A stretch of 64,000 bases of DNA, taken from positions 62,001 to 126,000 of the forward strand of contig CBDFFM010000005.1 of NCBI GenBank assembly GCA_965246785.1, given 5' to 3'. This stretch comes from UBA1952 sp965246785 (GTDB taxonomy: Bacteria > Bacteroidota > Bacteroidia > Chitinophagales > Chitinophagaceae). Below the pieces are notes generated by a model. It was given only the letters and a program-made list of their open reading frames with translations, did not search any database and had not been told where the DNA came from. Below are positions 48,869 through 62,819 of the stretch, piece after piece; the first letter of the stretch is position 1, and each line of letters begins with the position of its first letter. The translations under genes were made by a program, and so were the position numbers.

Positions 48869-48884
48869 TTACCCATCCGGGTAA
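48869..48884. promoter_or_regulatory. TetR operator upstream of the TetR gene
   Basis: TTACCCATCCGGGTAA is the reverse complement of the core at 48191-48206. On the minus strand a TACTTTTA that resembles a -7 box lies about 10 bp downstream, so binding would block the promoter of the repressor. Confidence 0.75.
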
Positions 48885-49041
48885 TGCAGTGACCGGTTTT
48901 CCTAGGCAGGGGCCCGCACGGCTTGTCCCTGACGCGAACGGTTACATTCCACAAAAGAGATGTGGCCGCACACCATAATTCCTAAACCCGCGCCCTTTGA
49001 GTAAATTGTACCCAAATACTTCAGCCGGTCAATCTTCCCGC

Positions 49042-53070
<4,029 letters not shown>

Positions 53071-53123
53071 GCGACCACCCCGCCAGCGTCATTTTCGCCC
53101 CGGATATTATTATAAGCTTAATG

Positions 53124-53159
53124 GCCGCCTGAGTACCGACTTAGGCGGCTTTTGGTTTT
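53124..53159 (+). terminator. terminator of the multi-PAS kinase
   Basis: GCCGCCT-G-AGT (53124-53134) pairs with ACT-T-AGGCGGC (53139-53149) over ACCG, with one G-T pair, then TTTTGGTTTT. The rest of the 337-bp gap to the next start (53408) shows no gene; a promoter for the DUF4402 gene is expected there but not clear. Confidence 0.8.
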
Positions 53160-53407
53160 CTGAGCGCTTTTTTCTGTGGAGCAGGAAGGCGCATACAGCT
53201 TCCGAAATTCAAACGTACTTCATGTTTTGCGGTGGTTAACCCGTTGTTTATCAGTAGTTATCCGATGCAAAATGCTATGAGCGGAAGAAACCGCGCTCTA
53301 TCATTGTGCCCACAACCAAACGGCTGGCCGCCACAGATTCAACAGACGAAAGAAGCTTCGGGAACCCAAAACATTTTTACACATCAAAACCAAAAACAAC
53401 CAAAAAC

Positions 53408-53926
53408 ATGAACAAGACGATGTTCAAAATCACCGCTTGTGCGCTTTTTGCACTCGCCTGCGGTATCAACCGTGCCTCTGCGCAGTCCAGTGCTACGGCT
53501 ACGGCTACAGCTACCATTGTCACGCCGATCACCATCAGCAAAACTACCGACATGAACTTCGGTAATGTAGCGGTACAGGCCTCAAACCCCGGTACTGTTG
53601 TAATGACGCCGGCGGGTGTACGCTCTGCCACAGCGGGCGTTACGCTTCCGGCCACTTCCGGTACAGTATCCAATGCGTCATTCGCTATCGCCGGTCAGTC
53701 CGGTTACACGTATGCCATTACGCTGCCATCTTCTACTACCATCACTGATGGTACCAATAACATGACAGTTGACGCTTTCACCAGCAATCCTTCCGGCACG
53801 GGTACGCTCACGGGCGGTTCCCAGACGCTGAACATCGGAGCTACGCTCCATGTACTTGGCGGTCAGGTGCCAGGCGTGTATGCAAATACAGGCTCGCCAT
53901 TCACTGTAACCGTGAATTATAATTAA
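53408..53926 (+). CDS. DUF4402 protein, candidate pilus subunit (major)
   Basis: 172 residues from ATG 53408. Signal peptide MNKTMFKITACALFALACG up to SAQ, then TIVTPITISKTTDMNFGNVAV and a beta-rich, Cys-poor body ending GSPFTVTVNYN. This is the DUF4402 pattern. It is separated from the following chaperone gene by a strong terminator, as is common for a major subunit made in excess. Export to the periplasm is expected. Confidence 0.75.
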   Translation: MNKTMFKITACALFALACGINRASAQSSATATATATIVTPITISKTTDMNFGNVAVQASNPGTVVMTPAGVRSATAGVTLPATSGTVSNASFAIAGQSGYTYAITLPSSTTITDGTNNMTVDAFTSNPSGTGTLTGGSQTLNIGATLHVLGGQVPGVYANTGSPFTVTVNYN

Positions 53927-53993
53927 GCGATCCCCGATAAAGGGCGCCCTGAGACGTCCCTTGTCACACGCAAAAAAGAAGGATTTGCACTCC

Positions 53994-54029
53994 CCGGAAA
54001 CGCTGCTTAAACAGCGTTTCCGGTTTTTT
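53994..54029 (+). terminator. strong terminator between DUF4402 gene and chaperone
   Basis: A 12-bp perfect stem (CCGGAAACGCTG 53994-54005 with CAGCGTTTCCGG 54012-54023) over CTTAAA, then TTTTTT. Partial read-through would give more subunit than chaperone and usher. Confidence 0.88.
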
Positions 54030-54116
54030 GTAACAGAAGCTGCAGCGCCGTGAAGATGATGTTACCGCCTGCTTGTCAACTATCTATCCCCTCAAGCACA
54101 CCCATTATAAGATGAT

Positions 54117-54992
54117 ATGAGATCATTACCCCGCCACACCGATTTTTTGCACAGACATCCGATGCGTCTTGTGACCATCGCATTCATCCTTGCGCTCCCG
54201 CTGCTCATGCCGGCCCGGCTCCGGGCGCAGGGCAATCTGCTGGTAACGCCGCGCCGCGTTGTCTTTGAGAATGCCAGCCATATCCGGGAGCTCAATCTTG
54301 CCAATATTGGTAAGGATACGGCCCGGTACCTCATTTCTATAATGGAGATCAGAATGAAGGAGGACGGCACCTTTGAGCAGATCAGTAGTCCTGACTCCGG
54401 TCAACTCTTTGCCAGCGGCAACCTGCGCATATATCCGCGCAACGTCAGTATTCCTCCCGGAGAGTCGCAGATGGTTAAGGTGCAGCTCGTGAAGACGGAT
54501 GCACTCCAGCCCGGCGAATACCGCTCGCACATCTACATCCGCGCAGTGCCCGTAGAAAAGCCATTGGGCGAGAAAGAGCCCGAGCATGACGCAACCGACA
54601 TCTCAGTGAAGCTGACCGCCATTTTCGGCATCAGCATCCCGGCTATTGTGCGGATAGGCGAGAATGATACGAAGATCAGCCTCACGGACCCCTCGTTTAC
54701 AATGATGGATGAAAAGACGCCTCATCTCACTATTACCATGAACCGCGCCGGCAAAATGTCGGCTTACGGCGACCTGACTGTTGAGTGCATTGCTCCAAAC
54801 GGCAAGACTACACAGGTGGGCACGGTAAAAGGCATAGCGGTTTATACGCCCCTTGGCCGCCGCCGCTTTCAGATGGATCTGGACAATACGCTGAACGTCA
54901 ATTACCACAACTGCAGGCTGCATGTGTTTTATAAAACGCAGAAAGACGCCGGCTCGCAAGACTTTTCAGAAACAGAGCTGGCCCTGAAATAA
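54117..54992 (+). CDS. PapD-like periplasmic chaperone
   Basis: 291 residues from ATG 54117; Met16 (54162, MRLVTIAFILALPLLMPARL) is a likelier start because it opens the signal peptide. The mature part begins GNLLVTPRRVVFE and has RIYPRNVSIPPGESQMVKVQLVK and LQPGEYRSHIYIR, the PapD donor-strand face with an anchor Arg and Lys. The C-terminal domain is longer than in enterobacterial chaperones. It should stabilise the DUF4402 subunits. Confidence 0.75.
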   Translation: MRSLPRHTDFLHRHPMRLVTIAFILALPLLMPARLRAQGNLLVTPRRVVFENASHIRELNLANIGKDTARYLISIMEIRMKEDGTFEQISSPDSGQLFASGNLRIYPRNVSIPPGESQMVKVQLVKTDALQPGEYRSHIYIRAVPVEKPLGEKEPEHDATDISVKLTAIFGISIPAIVRIGENDTKISLTDPSFTMMDEKTPHLTITMNRAGKMSAYGDLTVECIAPNGKTTQVGTVKGIAVYTPLGRRRFQMDLDNTLNVNYHNCRLHVFYKTQKDAGSQDFSETELALK

Positions 54993-55034
54993 CCCTGGAC
55001 TTCAACCAAACCTCCCGAACAACCAAACCGGAAG

Positions 55035-55550
55035 ATGCTCAAGATGGCAACGCCTCGATTCCTGCTGGTACTCAGCCTGGCGCTAACGGCGCTGCTTTGT
55101 CCTGCCCGCATGAATGCCCAGGTGTTGCCGCCCCGGCCGCTCTCGGTTTTCGTCAATCCCGCGCAGCCGCTGAGCTTTGGGGCCTTCTTTCAGGGGGCTA
55201 CGGGCGGCACGGTCATCATTTATCCGGGAGGCTCCCGCTCGGTGACGGGCGACGTGGTGGGCGCAAGCCTCGGCTATACCTTTTCACCGGCGCTTTTTGA
55301 GGTGGAGGGGCTGCCGGGCACGCTCGTATCCATCCTCAACGGCCCCGACGTGACGCTGAGCGGCAGCAACGGCGGCTCTATGACGCTTCACATCGGCGCG
55401 TCAAGCCCATCATCTCCTTTTATCATTACCACCACGCCGCCCAGCCGGACGGTGGTCAGCATCGGAGGCACCCTCACCGTGGGCGCCCCAAACGTCAACC
55501 CGGCCGGCTCCTACAGCGGCACGTTTGACATCACGTTCATGGAACAGTAA
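55035..55550 (+). CDS. DUF4402 protein, second candidate subunit
   Basis: 171 residues. Signal peptide MLKMATPRFLLVLSLALTALL to NAQ, then PRPLSVFVNPAQPLSFGAF and a beta-rich body with GGSMTLHIGASSPSS, ending GTFDITFMEQ. It is a divergent DUF4402 relative that could be a minor or tip subunit. It lies between the chaperone and the usher genes. Confidence 0.65.
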   Translation: MLKMATPRFLLVLSLALTALLCPARMNAQVLPPRPLSVFVNPAQPLSFGAFFQGATGGTVIIYPGGSRSVTGDVVGASLGYTFSPALFEVEGLPGTLVSILNGPDVTLSGSNGGSMTLHIGASSPSSPFIITTTPPSRTVVSIGGTLTVGAPNVNPAGSYSGTFDITFMEQ

Positions 55551-55576
55551 GCACGGCGCCGGTTGCCGGATGAGAC

Positions 55577-58243
55577 ATGTCTTGCAAAGCATACTATACA
55601 GCACCGCCACTTCCGGGCTTTCGCCGGAGAAGGCGGCTTGCGCTTGTCGCATTGCTGCTGGCACTTTGCTGCGCGCGGCCCGCTATGGCCCACAAAGAAG
55701 CGCCCGTTCATAAAGAAGTGAACAACAGCGGCAGCCCTTACGATCCGGAGCCGGGCGCGCCTGCTTTTGACGAGACCTCGGTATTCATCAACGTACAGCG
55801 CGTGGGCGGAACGGAAATGCCCGCTGTGATCAAAGACCGGACGGCTTATCTGCCCGTCAATATCGTCTTTGACTTTCTCAAGATAAAAAACGAGCTGGCC
55901 CCGGGCCTTGATTCCGTGAGCGGTTACTTCATAGAGCCATCGGCCCGCTTCTGTATTGACTACCGCCGCCTGCAGATACGCTACAAAGGCGCCGTATTTC
56001 TCCTCCAGGAGTCTGACCTTATTCAGACGGAATCCAACCTTTATCTGCGTGCGGAGTACTTCAACCAGGTATTTGGCCTGGCCTGCGCATTTGACTTCAG
56101 CAACCTCACCGTCAAGGTGAGCGCTACGGTAGATCTGCCTGCTGTGCGCGAGGCGCAGATGGAGCAGATGCACCGGAATGTAAGCCGCCTTAAAGGCGAG
56201 CAAAAAGCAGATACCGTCATCCGCCGCTCCTATCCCTTCTTTAATATGGGCATGGCCGACTGGTCGCTCAATGCCACGCAGCAGCTCAATGGCAGCAGCG
56301 ATATGCGGGCCGGGCTTGCGCTTGGGGCCATACTTGCCGGCGGGGAGCTTAATGTCTTTCTCAACTATTACAGTCATGAGCCCTTCCGCGAGCGCCAGCA
56401 GTTTTACCAGTGGCGCCTGGCCAACAACGACCGCAAATACCTGCGGCAAGCTACCGCCGGGCGGATTTTTACCGGCTCTACCGCCTCCATCTCCGACCCG
56501 GTGGTGGGTATTCAGCTCACCAATACGCCTACAACCTACCGCCGCTCCGCGGGCACCTACCGCCTGAGCAAAACCACGCAGCCCGGCTGGACGGTAGAGC
56601 TGTACGTGAACAACGTGCTCGTTGATTACGTGAAAGCCGACGCCTCCGGCTTCTTCACCTTTGACGTGCCCCTGGTATATGGCAACTCGGTGGTGAAGCT
56701 CCGCTACTACGGGCTTTACGGCGAGGAGCGCACCACTGAAGAAAACATTGCCATTCCCTTCAACTTTCTGCCCAAGGGCGAGCTGGAATATACCCTCAGC
56801 GTGGGCAGGGTAGAAGACACGCTGGGCAGCTGCTTCTCCCGCGGCAGCCTCAGCTACGGCGTCAACCGCTTCATTACCATTGGGGCAGGTACCGAATACC
56901 TCTCGTCGGTGCCTACCGGGCAAATGCCTTACCTGAATGCCTCGCTCCGCCTCAGCTCCAGCATCATGCTCTCGGCAGAATATACCCACGGCGTGCGCGG
57001 CAAGAGCATGCTCACCTACCGCATGCCGCACAACGCGCAGCTGGAGCTGGCCTATACCCGCTACGCGGAAGGGCAGCGCGCCATTGTGTATAACAATCTG
57101 GAAGAGCGCAAGCTCAGCTACTCAATCCCCTACGCGGCCCGCCGATTCTCCGGCATTACGCGCCTCCTGTTTAACCAGGTAATCATTACCGACAATACGA
57201 GCTACACCACTGCCGAGTGGCTTATCTCCGGCAACCTCCGCACCGTCGGCGCCAACTTCAACACCTACCTCGTATCGGCAGGCCAGAAAGACCCTCCGCG
57301 CTTTGATCCCTACGTTTACACCAATGCCGCCGTCAACTGGCGCTTTGCCAGAGGCTATAACCTTTCGCCGCAGGCGCAATACAGCTACCGCGAAGGCGCC
57401 TTTATCTCCGCCAAGTGCGAGCTGGAGAAATACCTCTTCAGCCGGGGCTACCTCAACATTTCCTACGAGCGAAACTTCCGCAGCGATGTGTACAGCTTTG
57501 GCGCCGGCCTGCGCTACGACCTTTCCTTTATGCGTGTCGGCTTTGCCGCCAGGCACTTCAACGACGGCAGCGCCGCTACGGCAACCGCCAGCGGATCCCT
57601 GATCGGGGACGCCAGGACGCGGGATGTGATGCTCAGCAACCGCCCCTCCGTAGGCCGCGCCGGCATTACCCTCCTTGCCTTCCTGGATCTAAACGCCAAT
57701 GGCCATCATGACGATGGCGAGCCCCGCGTGTCTGGCCTCAAGGTGCGCATCAGCAGCGGGCGGGTGGCCTACAGCAAGCGCGATACCGTGCTGCGCCTCT
57801 ACGATCTTGAGCCTTATACGGCTTACTTCCTGGACATCAGCCAGAATGCTTTTGAAAACATTGGCTGGCAGATACGCAACAAGACCCTCAATGTAGCGGT
57901 TGACCCCAACACCATGAAGCTTATTGAAATTCCCGTGGCGGTAATGGCGGAGGCCTCGGGCTCCATTTACCTGAAGGGCGATGGCGGAGCCGGCAAAGGC
58001 CTGGGCCGTATATCCATGTGCTTTTACCGCGAAGACGGCACGCAGGCAGGCTGCACCCTCAGCGACCCCGACGGCTACTATAGCTTCATGGGCCTCCCGC
58101 CCGGCAATTATACCGTGCGGCCCGACGCCGCCCAGCTCGCCGCCCTGCACATGAGCGCCAGCCCGGCCAGCCGCAGCATCAGTATAGCCCCCTCGCGCGA
58201 CGGCGTGATGGTGGAAGGGCAGGATTTTACTTTGAGGAAGTAG
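55577..58243 (+). CDS. outer-membrane usher-like protein
   Basis: 888 residues. A signal (RRRRLALVALLLALCC to AMA), an N-terminal periplasmic domain (about 60-200), a long beta-barrel with repeated aromatic strands (about 215-680) and a plug-like insertion near 330-380 (TQPGWTVELYVNNVLVDY, FTFDVPLVYGNSVVKLRYYG), the usual usher core pattern. The C-terminal 200 residues are carboxypeptidase-regulatory/SdrB-like (FLDLNANGHHDDGEP, DPDGYYSFMGLPPG). It would secrete and assemble the DUF4402 subunits. Direct homology to PapC is not certain. Confidence 0.7.
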   Translation: MSCKAYYTAPPLPGFRRRRRLALVALLLALCCARPAMAHKEAPVHKEVNNSGSPYDPEPGAPAFDETSVFINVQRVGGTEMPAVIKDRTAYLPVNIVFDFLKIKNELAPGLDSVSGYFIEPSARFCIDYRRLQIRYKGAVFLLQESDLIQTESNLYLRAEYFNQVFGLACAFDFSNLTVKVSATVDLPAVREAQMEQMHRNVSRLKGEQKADTVIRRSYPFFNMGMADWSLNATQQLNGSSDMRAGLALGAILAGGELNVFLNYYSHEPFRERQQFYQWRLANNDRKYLRQATAGRIFTGSTASISDPVVGIQLTNTPTTYRRSAGTYRLSKTTQPGWTVELYVNNVLVDYVKADASGFFTFDVPLVYGNSVVKLRYYGLYGEERTTEENIAIPFNFLPKGELEYTLSVGRVEDTLGSCFSRGSLSYGVNRFITIGAGTEYLSSVPTGQMPYLNASLRLSSSIMLSAEYTHGVRGKSMLTYRMPHNAQLELAYTRYAEGQRAIVYNNLEERKLSYSIPYAARRFSGITRLLFNQVIITDNTSYTTAEWLISGNLRTVGANFNTYLVSAGQKDPPRFDPYVYTNAAVNWRFARGYNLSPQAQYSYREGAFISAKCELEKYLFSRGYLNISYERNFRSDVYSFGAGLRYDLSFMRVGFAARHFNDGSAATATASGSLIGDARTRDVMLSNRPSVGRAGITLLAFLDLNANGHHDDGEPRVSGLKVRISSGRVAYSKRDTVLRLYDLEPYTAYFLDISQNAFENIGWQIRNKTLNVAVDPNTMKLIEIPVAVMAEASGSIYLKGDGGAGKGLGRISMCFYREDGTQAGCTLSDPDGYYSFMGLPPGNYTVRPDAAQLAALHMSASPASRSISIAPSRDGVMVEGQDFTLRK

Positions 58244-58409
58244 GGGGAATGCGAGGATGCAGAACAGACTAGTAGCTGTTAAAAACTGCGTGTAGGCTTT
58301 TCATTTCGCAGGCTCCATTTACACGAAGCGGTGGCAGGTTCCCGGTATTAGTAAGAGGTCGCCTTCCCTGCGTATCAAATGTCTACTTTCACTGCCTAAA
58401 AAATTCAAA

Positions 58410-59207
58410 ATGCACATTTTAAGTCAACTCAGAGCAATCACCCGAAAATTCCTGCTCGCCCTTTTTGTGTTACCTATTCTGCTCTGCGCATGCAGTAAAT
58501 CTGACAGCGGAGGCAGCTCAGCCAACACGTTTACAATTGACGGTATCACGGATGTGAATATGGGTACAGCCACTGGCAATATGCTCGCAATAGCGGTGCG
58601 CACGGGTACGGGTGTGCAGGAAACGGTTAATCTGTCAGTGACAGACCTGCCAACCGGTATTGACGCCACAATTGAGCCGGCAAGCGGCATCCCAAATTTC
58701 GCGTCGTTGATTTCGTTTAAGCGTACAGCGGCTTCCATGCTTACGCCGGCGGGCACTTATCCCATTCACATAAAAGGAAACTCCTCTACTTATTCCAAGA
58801 TCTATGATCTAAAGCTGATCCTGAATGAATACAATGCATTCGTAGTAAACGGCACCTCTTACGCTGTTTCTCAGTTTGAGAAATACAACTTCGGCTACGA
58901 CCAGATCAGGGCGACATCTACGGATGGCTCAAGCCTCATGTTCTTCTTTGCCAATGGTGCAACGCTCCCCACAGCAGACGGCACCTACACATACTATCTA
59001 TATAGTAATACTTCCGCGCCCGATAAGTATGTCGGTGTGAGTTTTACGCCGGCTGGCAATGGCGGTAATGGATTTATCAATACAGGCACGGATATGCATA
59101 CGCTAACAGTAACGGTAAGCGCGGGGAAATATACTCTGAGCTTCCCGGATACGGAGTTTAAAAACGGTAGCCAGACAAAGACTATTTCCGCCCGCGTGAA
59201 GCAGTAA
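58410..59207 (+). CDS. lipoprotein of unknown function
   Basis: 265 residues. MHILSQLRAITRKFLLALFVLPILLCACSKS carries a lipobox (LCAC). The mature part is beta-rich with IDATIEPASGIPNFASLISFK and TLPTADGTYTYYLYSN, like Bacteroidota surface lipoproteins with Ig-like folds. It may be surface-attached beside the pili; no domain recognised. It has its own terminator. Confidence 0.6.
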   Translation: MHILSQLRAITRKFLLALFVLPILLCACSKSDSGGSSANTFTIDGITDVNMGTATGNMLAIAVRTGTGVQETVNLSVTDLPTGIDATIEPASGIPNFASLISFKRTAASMLTPAGTYPIHIKGNSSTYSKIYDLKLILNEYNAFVVNGTSYAVSQFEKYNFGYDQIRATSTDGSSLMFFFANGATLPTADGTYTYYLYSNTSAPDKYVGVSFTPAGNGGNGFINTGTDMHTLTVTVSAGKYTLSFPDTEFKNGSQTKTISARVKQ

Positions 59208-59229
59208 TAGGATTATCCAAGCGCCGCTT

Positions 59230-59264
59230 TGTCCCGCATTGCCTTCGCATTGCGGGACATTTTT
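59230..59264 (+). terminator. terminator after the lipoprotein gene
   Basis: TGTCCCGCA (59230-59238) pairs with TGCGGGACA (59251-59259), then TTTTT. Confidence 0.75.
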
Positions 59265-59372
59265 ATGTAAAAGTGCAGCTAATTGACCCTCAAGTGACCA
59301 CCTCGGGCCAATGGGATTATGAGTCTGTCTGCGCGCAGATTATATTCGCGGTTCTCATATTCACAATAATAT

Positions 59373-62069
59373 ATGCGCTTATCATTTCATTTTCTGGCGA
59401 CTGTTTCTTTCGCCGCAAGCCTGCTTATAATATTCCTACCCGCCGGCGCAGCGCCCGCAGCAGGCGCGCATGCCCTCTCCGACAAGATAGCAGCAGCCCG
59501 CGCAGCCGGGCAGGTGTTTCGGGAGGCCACGCTTTTTGCCCCCGCGCAGGGGCCGAAGCATGCCGCCATTCTGGATGCGGAGACGAGCCTGGAGGCGCTG
59601 GCCGGCCCTGTGTCGGAGTTGTTTGCCCTGCATCCGCAGGCAGTATCGCTTACCGTAAAAACGGCGGCTGGCAAGGCATACACGCTTCAGATGCTGCGCT
59701 CCTATCCCACAGGCGATGCGCCTGATATGGGTGTGATAGATGCATCGGGCAGGCGCAGGGCCGCCTATACGCCCGGCCTGCACTACCAGGGCGCGGTATC
59801 GGGCAGCGAGCAGTCTATGGCTGCTATGAGCGTATTTGAGGGCGGCGAGGTGATGATTCTCTTTGCCACGGAGGAAGGAAACTTCGTGCTCGGCAGGCTG
59901 GAAGACGGCTCCGGCAAATACATTCTCTACAACGACCGCGACCTGCATGGCCGTGGTGCCACCCCCTGCGGCACGGTAGATGTGCCGCCCGCGCCGGCAG
60001 ACCTGAGCGCCACGCCTACCGGCAAGACGGCCAAGGCTTACATGTGCGGCAAGGTGCGCATCTACTGGGAGCTGAGCAACAAGCTGTACACCTACAAGTC
60101 GTCGTCGCTGCTCACCACGCGCAACTGGGCCACGGGCCTCTTCAACCAGTTTCAGGCGATGTATGCCAATGAGCGGATTGCGGTGGAGCTCTCCTCCCTC
60201 TACGTCTGGACTACGCCGGATGACTATCCCACAACCGGCAGCACTTCGGGCACCAGCCTGGGCCTGTTCCGCAAATACTGGAACGCCCTGGGCAATTCCT
60301 ACAACGGCGATCTGGCGCACATCCTCACCCGCACAGGCAATGGCAATGGTGGCGTTGCCTATTTGGACGCCCTCTGCACGCCCAAAAGCTACAGCTTTGC
60401 CTACAGCGATGTCAACGGAAGCTATAACGCCATCCCTACCTTTTCCTGGGATGTGGAGGTAACGACGCACGAAACGGGCCACAACCTTGGCTCCAACCAC
60501 ACGCACTGGTGCGGCTGGAACACGGGGAGCGGCGGCGCCTGCGGCGCTATTGACGATTGCTACAACCTGGAATCCGGCAGCTCCTGCACTACCTGCGGCG
60601 TTACGTATTCCAATTCGGCGCCCACCTCTGCCTGGCAGGGCACAGTGATGAGCTATTGCCACCTTGTGAGCCGGGGAATTAGCCTGGCCAATGGCTTCGG
60701 GCCGCTGCCGGGCGCGGCCATCCGGAATAAGGTGGCGGGCGCCGGCTGTCTTCAGACCACCATCAACGCCATCCTTACGCCGCAGCCTGTTTGCGGCAGC
60801 ACAGGCGGCATCAGCCTCCAGCTGGCAACGAATAATTTCGGCGCTGCCCCTTATACCTACAGCTGGAGCAGCGGCGCTACCACCCAAAACCTGATGGGAC
60901 TGAGCAGCGCAGGCAGCTACACTGTAACGGTAAAAGACTCTAACAACTGCAGCGGCACATTCACTGCCGACGTTACGCGCAGCCCTGCGCCGGGCGCCGG
61001 CATTGCATCAAGCCTCAAGATGCCGCTGTGCTGTAACAGCTTCAACGGCCCGCTCTTGCTCAAGGCCGCCGCGCCGCAAGACCTTACCGCCTGCCAGACG
61101 GTTTACTGGCTGCGCAGCCACGCGGCATTCGCCAGCCTGGCCGATGCGCAGGCCTTTGCCGATACAGCTTCCGCACTCAACGTGCTTAAAAGCGCCAATG
61201 AGGGCAGCATTGCCAATGGCCTAACGGGGGCCAGTCTGAGCGTAGAGCCGGAGCCCTGCACAGCGCCGGTAACCTGGTACTACACACCTATCGTGATGAA
61301 TCAGCCGCACGCTGCGGATAGCGTCATAACGGTTTCGTCGGCCAGTACCTCGTTTACGGTTCAGGGCGTGCAGGTGGGCGCTTATGCCACCATTCCCGAC
61401 CAGACGTCTGCTCCCACAGCCTGCGATCTGACGGACAGCCCTTCCTCCAAGAGCCTCAGCGTGACGGTGACCAACTACTCGGGACGGGTAGGCAAGCTGC
61501 GGATTATTATCCTGAATACGGCAGGATTTGTGATCTACCAAAGCCCCGGCTATTCGGGCAACGGCACTTATGCTGTGCCTGATAGCCTCACATCCGGCGC
61601 CTTCCTGCAGGGCATGAAGGTGATAGCGATGGATTATAACTGCACTACTACAAGCTGCACTTCATCGCTGGGCAGTGTCAGCGTAGCACGGAAGGTGGTT
61701 TACGATATGCATCCCGCCCGGCCGGCAGATGCCTGCGCTCCCGGCAATCCGGTACGCGTGGATTTTGCGCCGACTGCCTGCACGAAGCTCGCGGTTACGG
61801 CTACAGGCACGGGCATCACGGATGCGAAGCTTTTCCCCAACCCAGCGACAGAGTCGGTAATACTCCGGTTCACAGCGCCGCAAAACGGCAGCTACCGCCT
61901 TAGGCTCACAGACATGCTGGGCAAGACCATCCTGAGCCAGGATGCGGCATACGCCGGAGGCAGCCATGACATTCGCCTCAACCTGAGCGGCTGGGCGAAG
62001 GGCGTCTATTTTGTGAGCTTCGGCGCTACCGGCGACAGCGCCGGCCAATGGAAGCTGGTGGTAGAGTAG
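59373..62069 (+). CDS. secreted reprolysin-type metalloprotease with T9SS sorting domain
   Basis: 898 residues. A signal peptide and pro-region (about 1-200) are followed by the catalytic domain with zinc motif HETGHNLGSNH (His366, Glu367, His370, His376) and the later VMSYCH Met-turn. A middle beta/PKD-like part follows (SYTVTVKDSNNCSG). The C-terminal end DAKLFPNPATESVILRF and WAKGVYFVSF is a type A sorting signal for type IX secretion, with export and anchoring at the outer membrane. It probably degrades external protein. Confidence 0.88.
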   Translation: MRLSFHFLATVSFAASLLIIFLPAGAAPAAGAHALSDKIAAARAAGQVFREATLFAPAQGPKHAAILDAETSLEALAGPVSELFALHPQAVSLTVKTAAGKAYTLQMLRSYPTGDAPDMGVIDASGRRRAAYTPGLHYQGAVSGSEQSMAAMSVFEGGEVMILFATEEGNFVLGRLEDGSGKYILYNDRDLHGRGATPCGTVDVPPAPADLSATPTGKTAKAYMCGKVRIYWELSNKLYTYKSSSLLTTRNWATGLFNQFQAMYANERIAVELSSLYVWTTPDDYPTTGSTSGTSLGLFRKYWNALGNSYNGDLAHILTRTGNGNGGVAYLDALCTPKSYSFAYSDVNGSYNAIPTFSWDVEVTTHETGHNLGSNHTHWCGWNTGSGGACGAIDDCYNLESGSSCTTCGVTYSNSAPTSAWQGTVMSYCHLVSRGISLANGFGPLPGAAIRNKVAGAGCLQTTINAILTPQPVCGSTGGISLQLATNNFGAAPYTYSWSSGATTQNLMGLSSAGSYTVTVKDSNNCSGTFTADVTRSPAPGAGIASSLKMPLCCNSFNGPLLLKAAAPQDLTACQTVYWLRSHAAFASLADAQAFADTASALNVLKSANEGSIANGLTGASLSVEPEPCTAPVTWYYTPIVMNQPHAADSVITVSSASTSFTVQGVQVGAYATIPDQTSAPTACDLTDSPSSKSLSVTVTNYSGRVGKLRIIILNTAGFVIYQSPGYSGNGTYAVPDSLTSGAFLQGMKVIAMDYNCTTTSCTSSLGSVSVARKVVYDMHPARPADACAPGNPVRVDFAPTACTKLAVTATGTGITDAKLFPNPATESVILRFTAPQNGSYRLRLTDMLGKTILSQDAAYAGGSHDIRLNLSGWAKGVYFVSFGATGDSAGQWKLVVE

Positions 62070-62107
62070 GAGCGTAGAACCGACGTTTTCGCGCATCTTT
62101 ACGGGGC

Positions 62108-62743
62108 ATGAATTATCTGTCGCGTTTCCTTTTTTCTGCGCTGAGCGCCGTTCTGCTTCACGCTGGATTTGCCGGCGCTCAGGCTCCGAAACTGCCTTCC
62201 GGCTACCGGCTCCAGGAAGACGCACCCGCTTCATGCATGGTAAAAGCCGACCTTGACGGTGATGGCAGTCCCGACTGGTTTTGCGCAGCCGTAAAAGACG
62301 GCGATGATGAGGCCAGGCTTCTGGCGCTGCTGAAAGGAGGTAAGGTGATGGTGCAAAGCGGCCCTTTGTCTATGTGCTGCGGGTCAATAGCTGTAAAAGG
62401 GGCGGTGGTAGATGTGCATTCCAAAGGCATGCGCGGATTCACGTACTATAAGTTTCGCTGGGAAGCTGTCGCAGGGGATTTTCGCCTTATCGGCTATGAC
62501 ACGGAATCGTTTGGCAATGCCGCCAACGACGGGAGCGGCTTCAGCAGCATCAATATGCTGACCGGCGGCTACGAGGCCGCATTCAATTCCTGGAATGAGA
62601 AGCGGGGCAAGCTGATGGCACTTCCTAAAGTGAAGCGGAAGATCGTGGTGAGCAGAAAAATCTACTTGAAAAGCTTTGACGAGGCGGCAGACAGCTGGCT
62701 GATGGCGCTCAACGCGAAATACCTGCCTAAGGAAGTGCGGTAA
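62108..62743 (+). CDS. exported FG-GAP-like hypothetical protein
   Basis: 211 residues with a signal peptide (LFSALSAVLLHAGFAGAQA). VKADLDGDGSPDWFCAAVKDGDDEARLL is an FG-GAP/calcium-binding-like Asp loop, followed by a beta-sandwich and a helical end. Function unknown. Confidence 0.6.
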   Translation: MNYLSRFLFSALSAVLLHAGFAGAQAPKLPSGYRLQEDAPASCMVKADLDGDGSPDWFCAAVKDGDDEARLLALLKGGKVMVQSGPLSMCCGSIAVKGAVVDVHSKGMRGFTYYKFRWEAVAGDFRLIGYDTESFGNAANDGSGFSSINMLTGGYEAAFNSWNEKRGKLMALPKVKRKIVVSRKIYLKSFDEAADSWLMALNAKYLPKEVR

Positions 62744-62819
62744 CGCGTAGGAACGCGCCGCGGCGCATTCTGCAGGATGCACTGCATAAAGCTGAAGAGC
62801 CTTAACTGCCGGAACATCC

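Noticed and set aside
55511..57031. 506-codon open frame opposite the usher-like gene
   Set aside because: Antisense shadow of a gene with signal peptide and barrel strands; no domain pattern.
59436..60887. 483-codon open frame opposite the metalloprotease
   Set aside because: Antisense shadow; the plus frame has the zinc motif and signal peptide.
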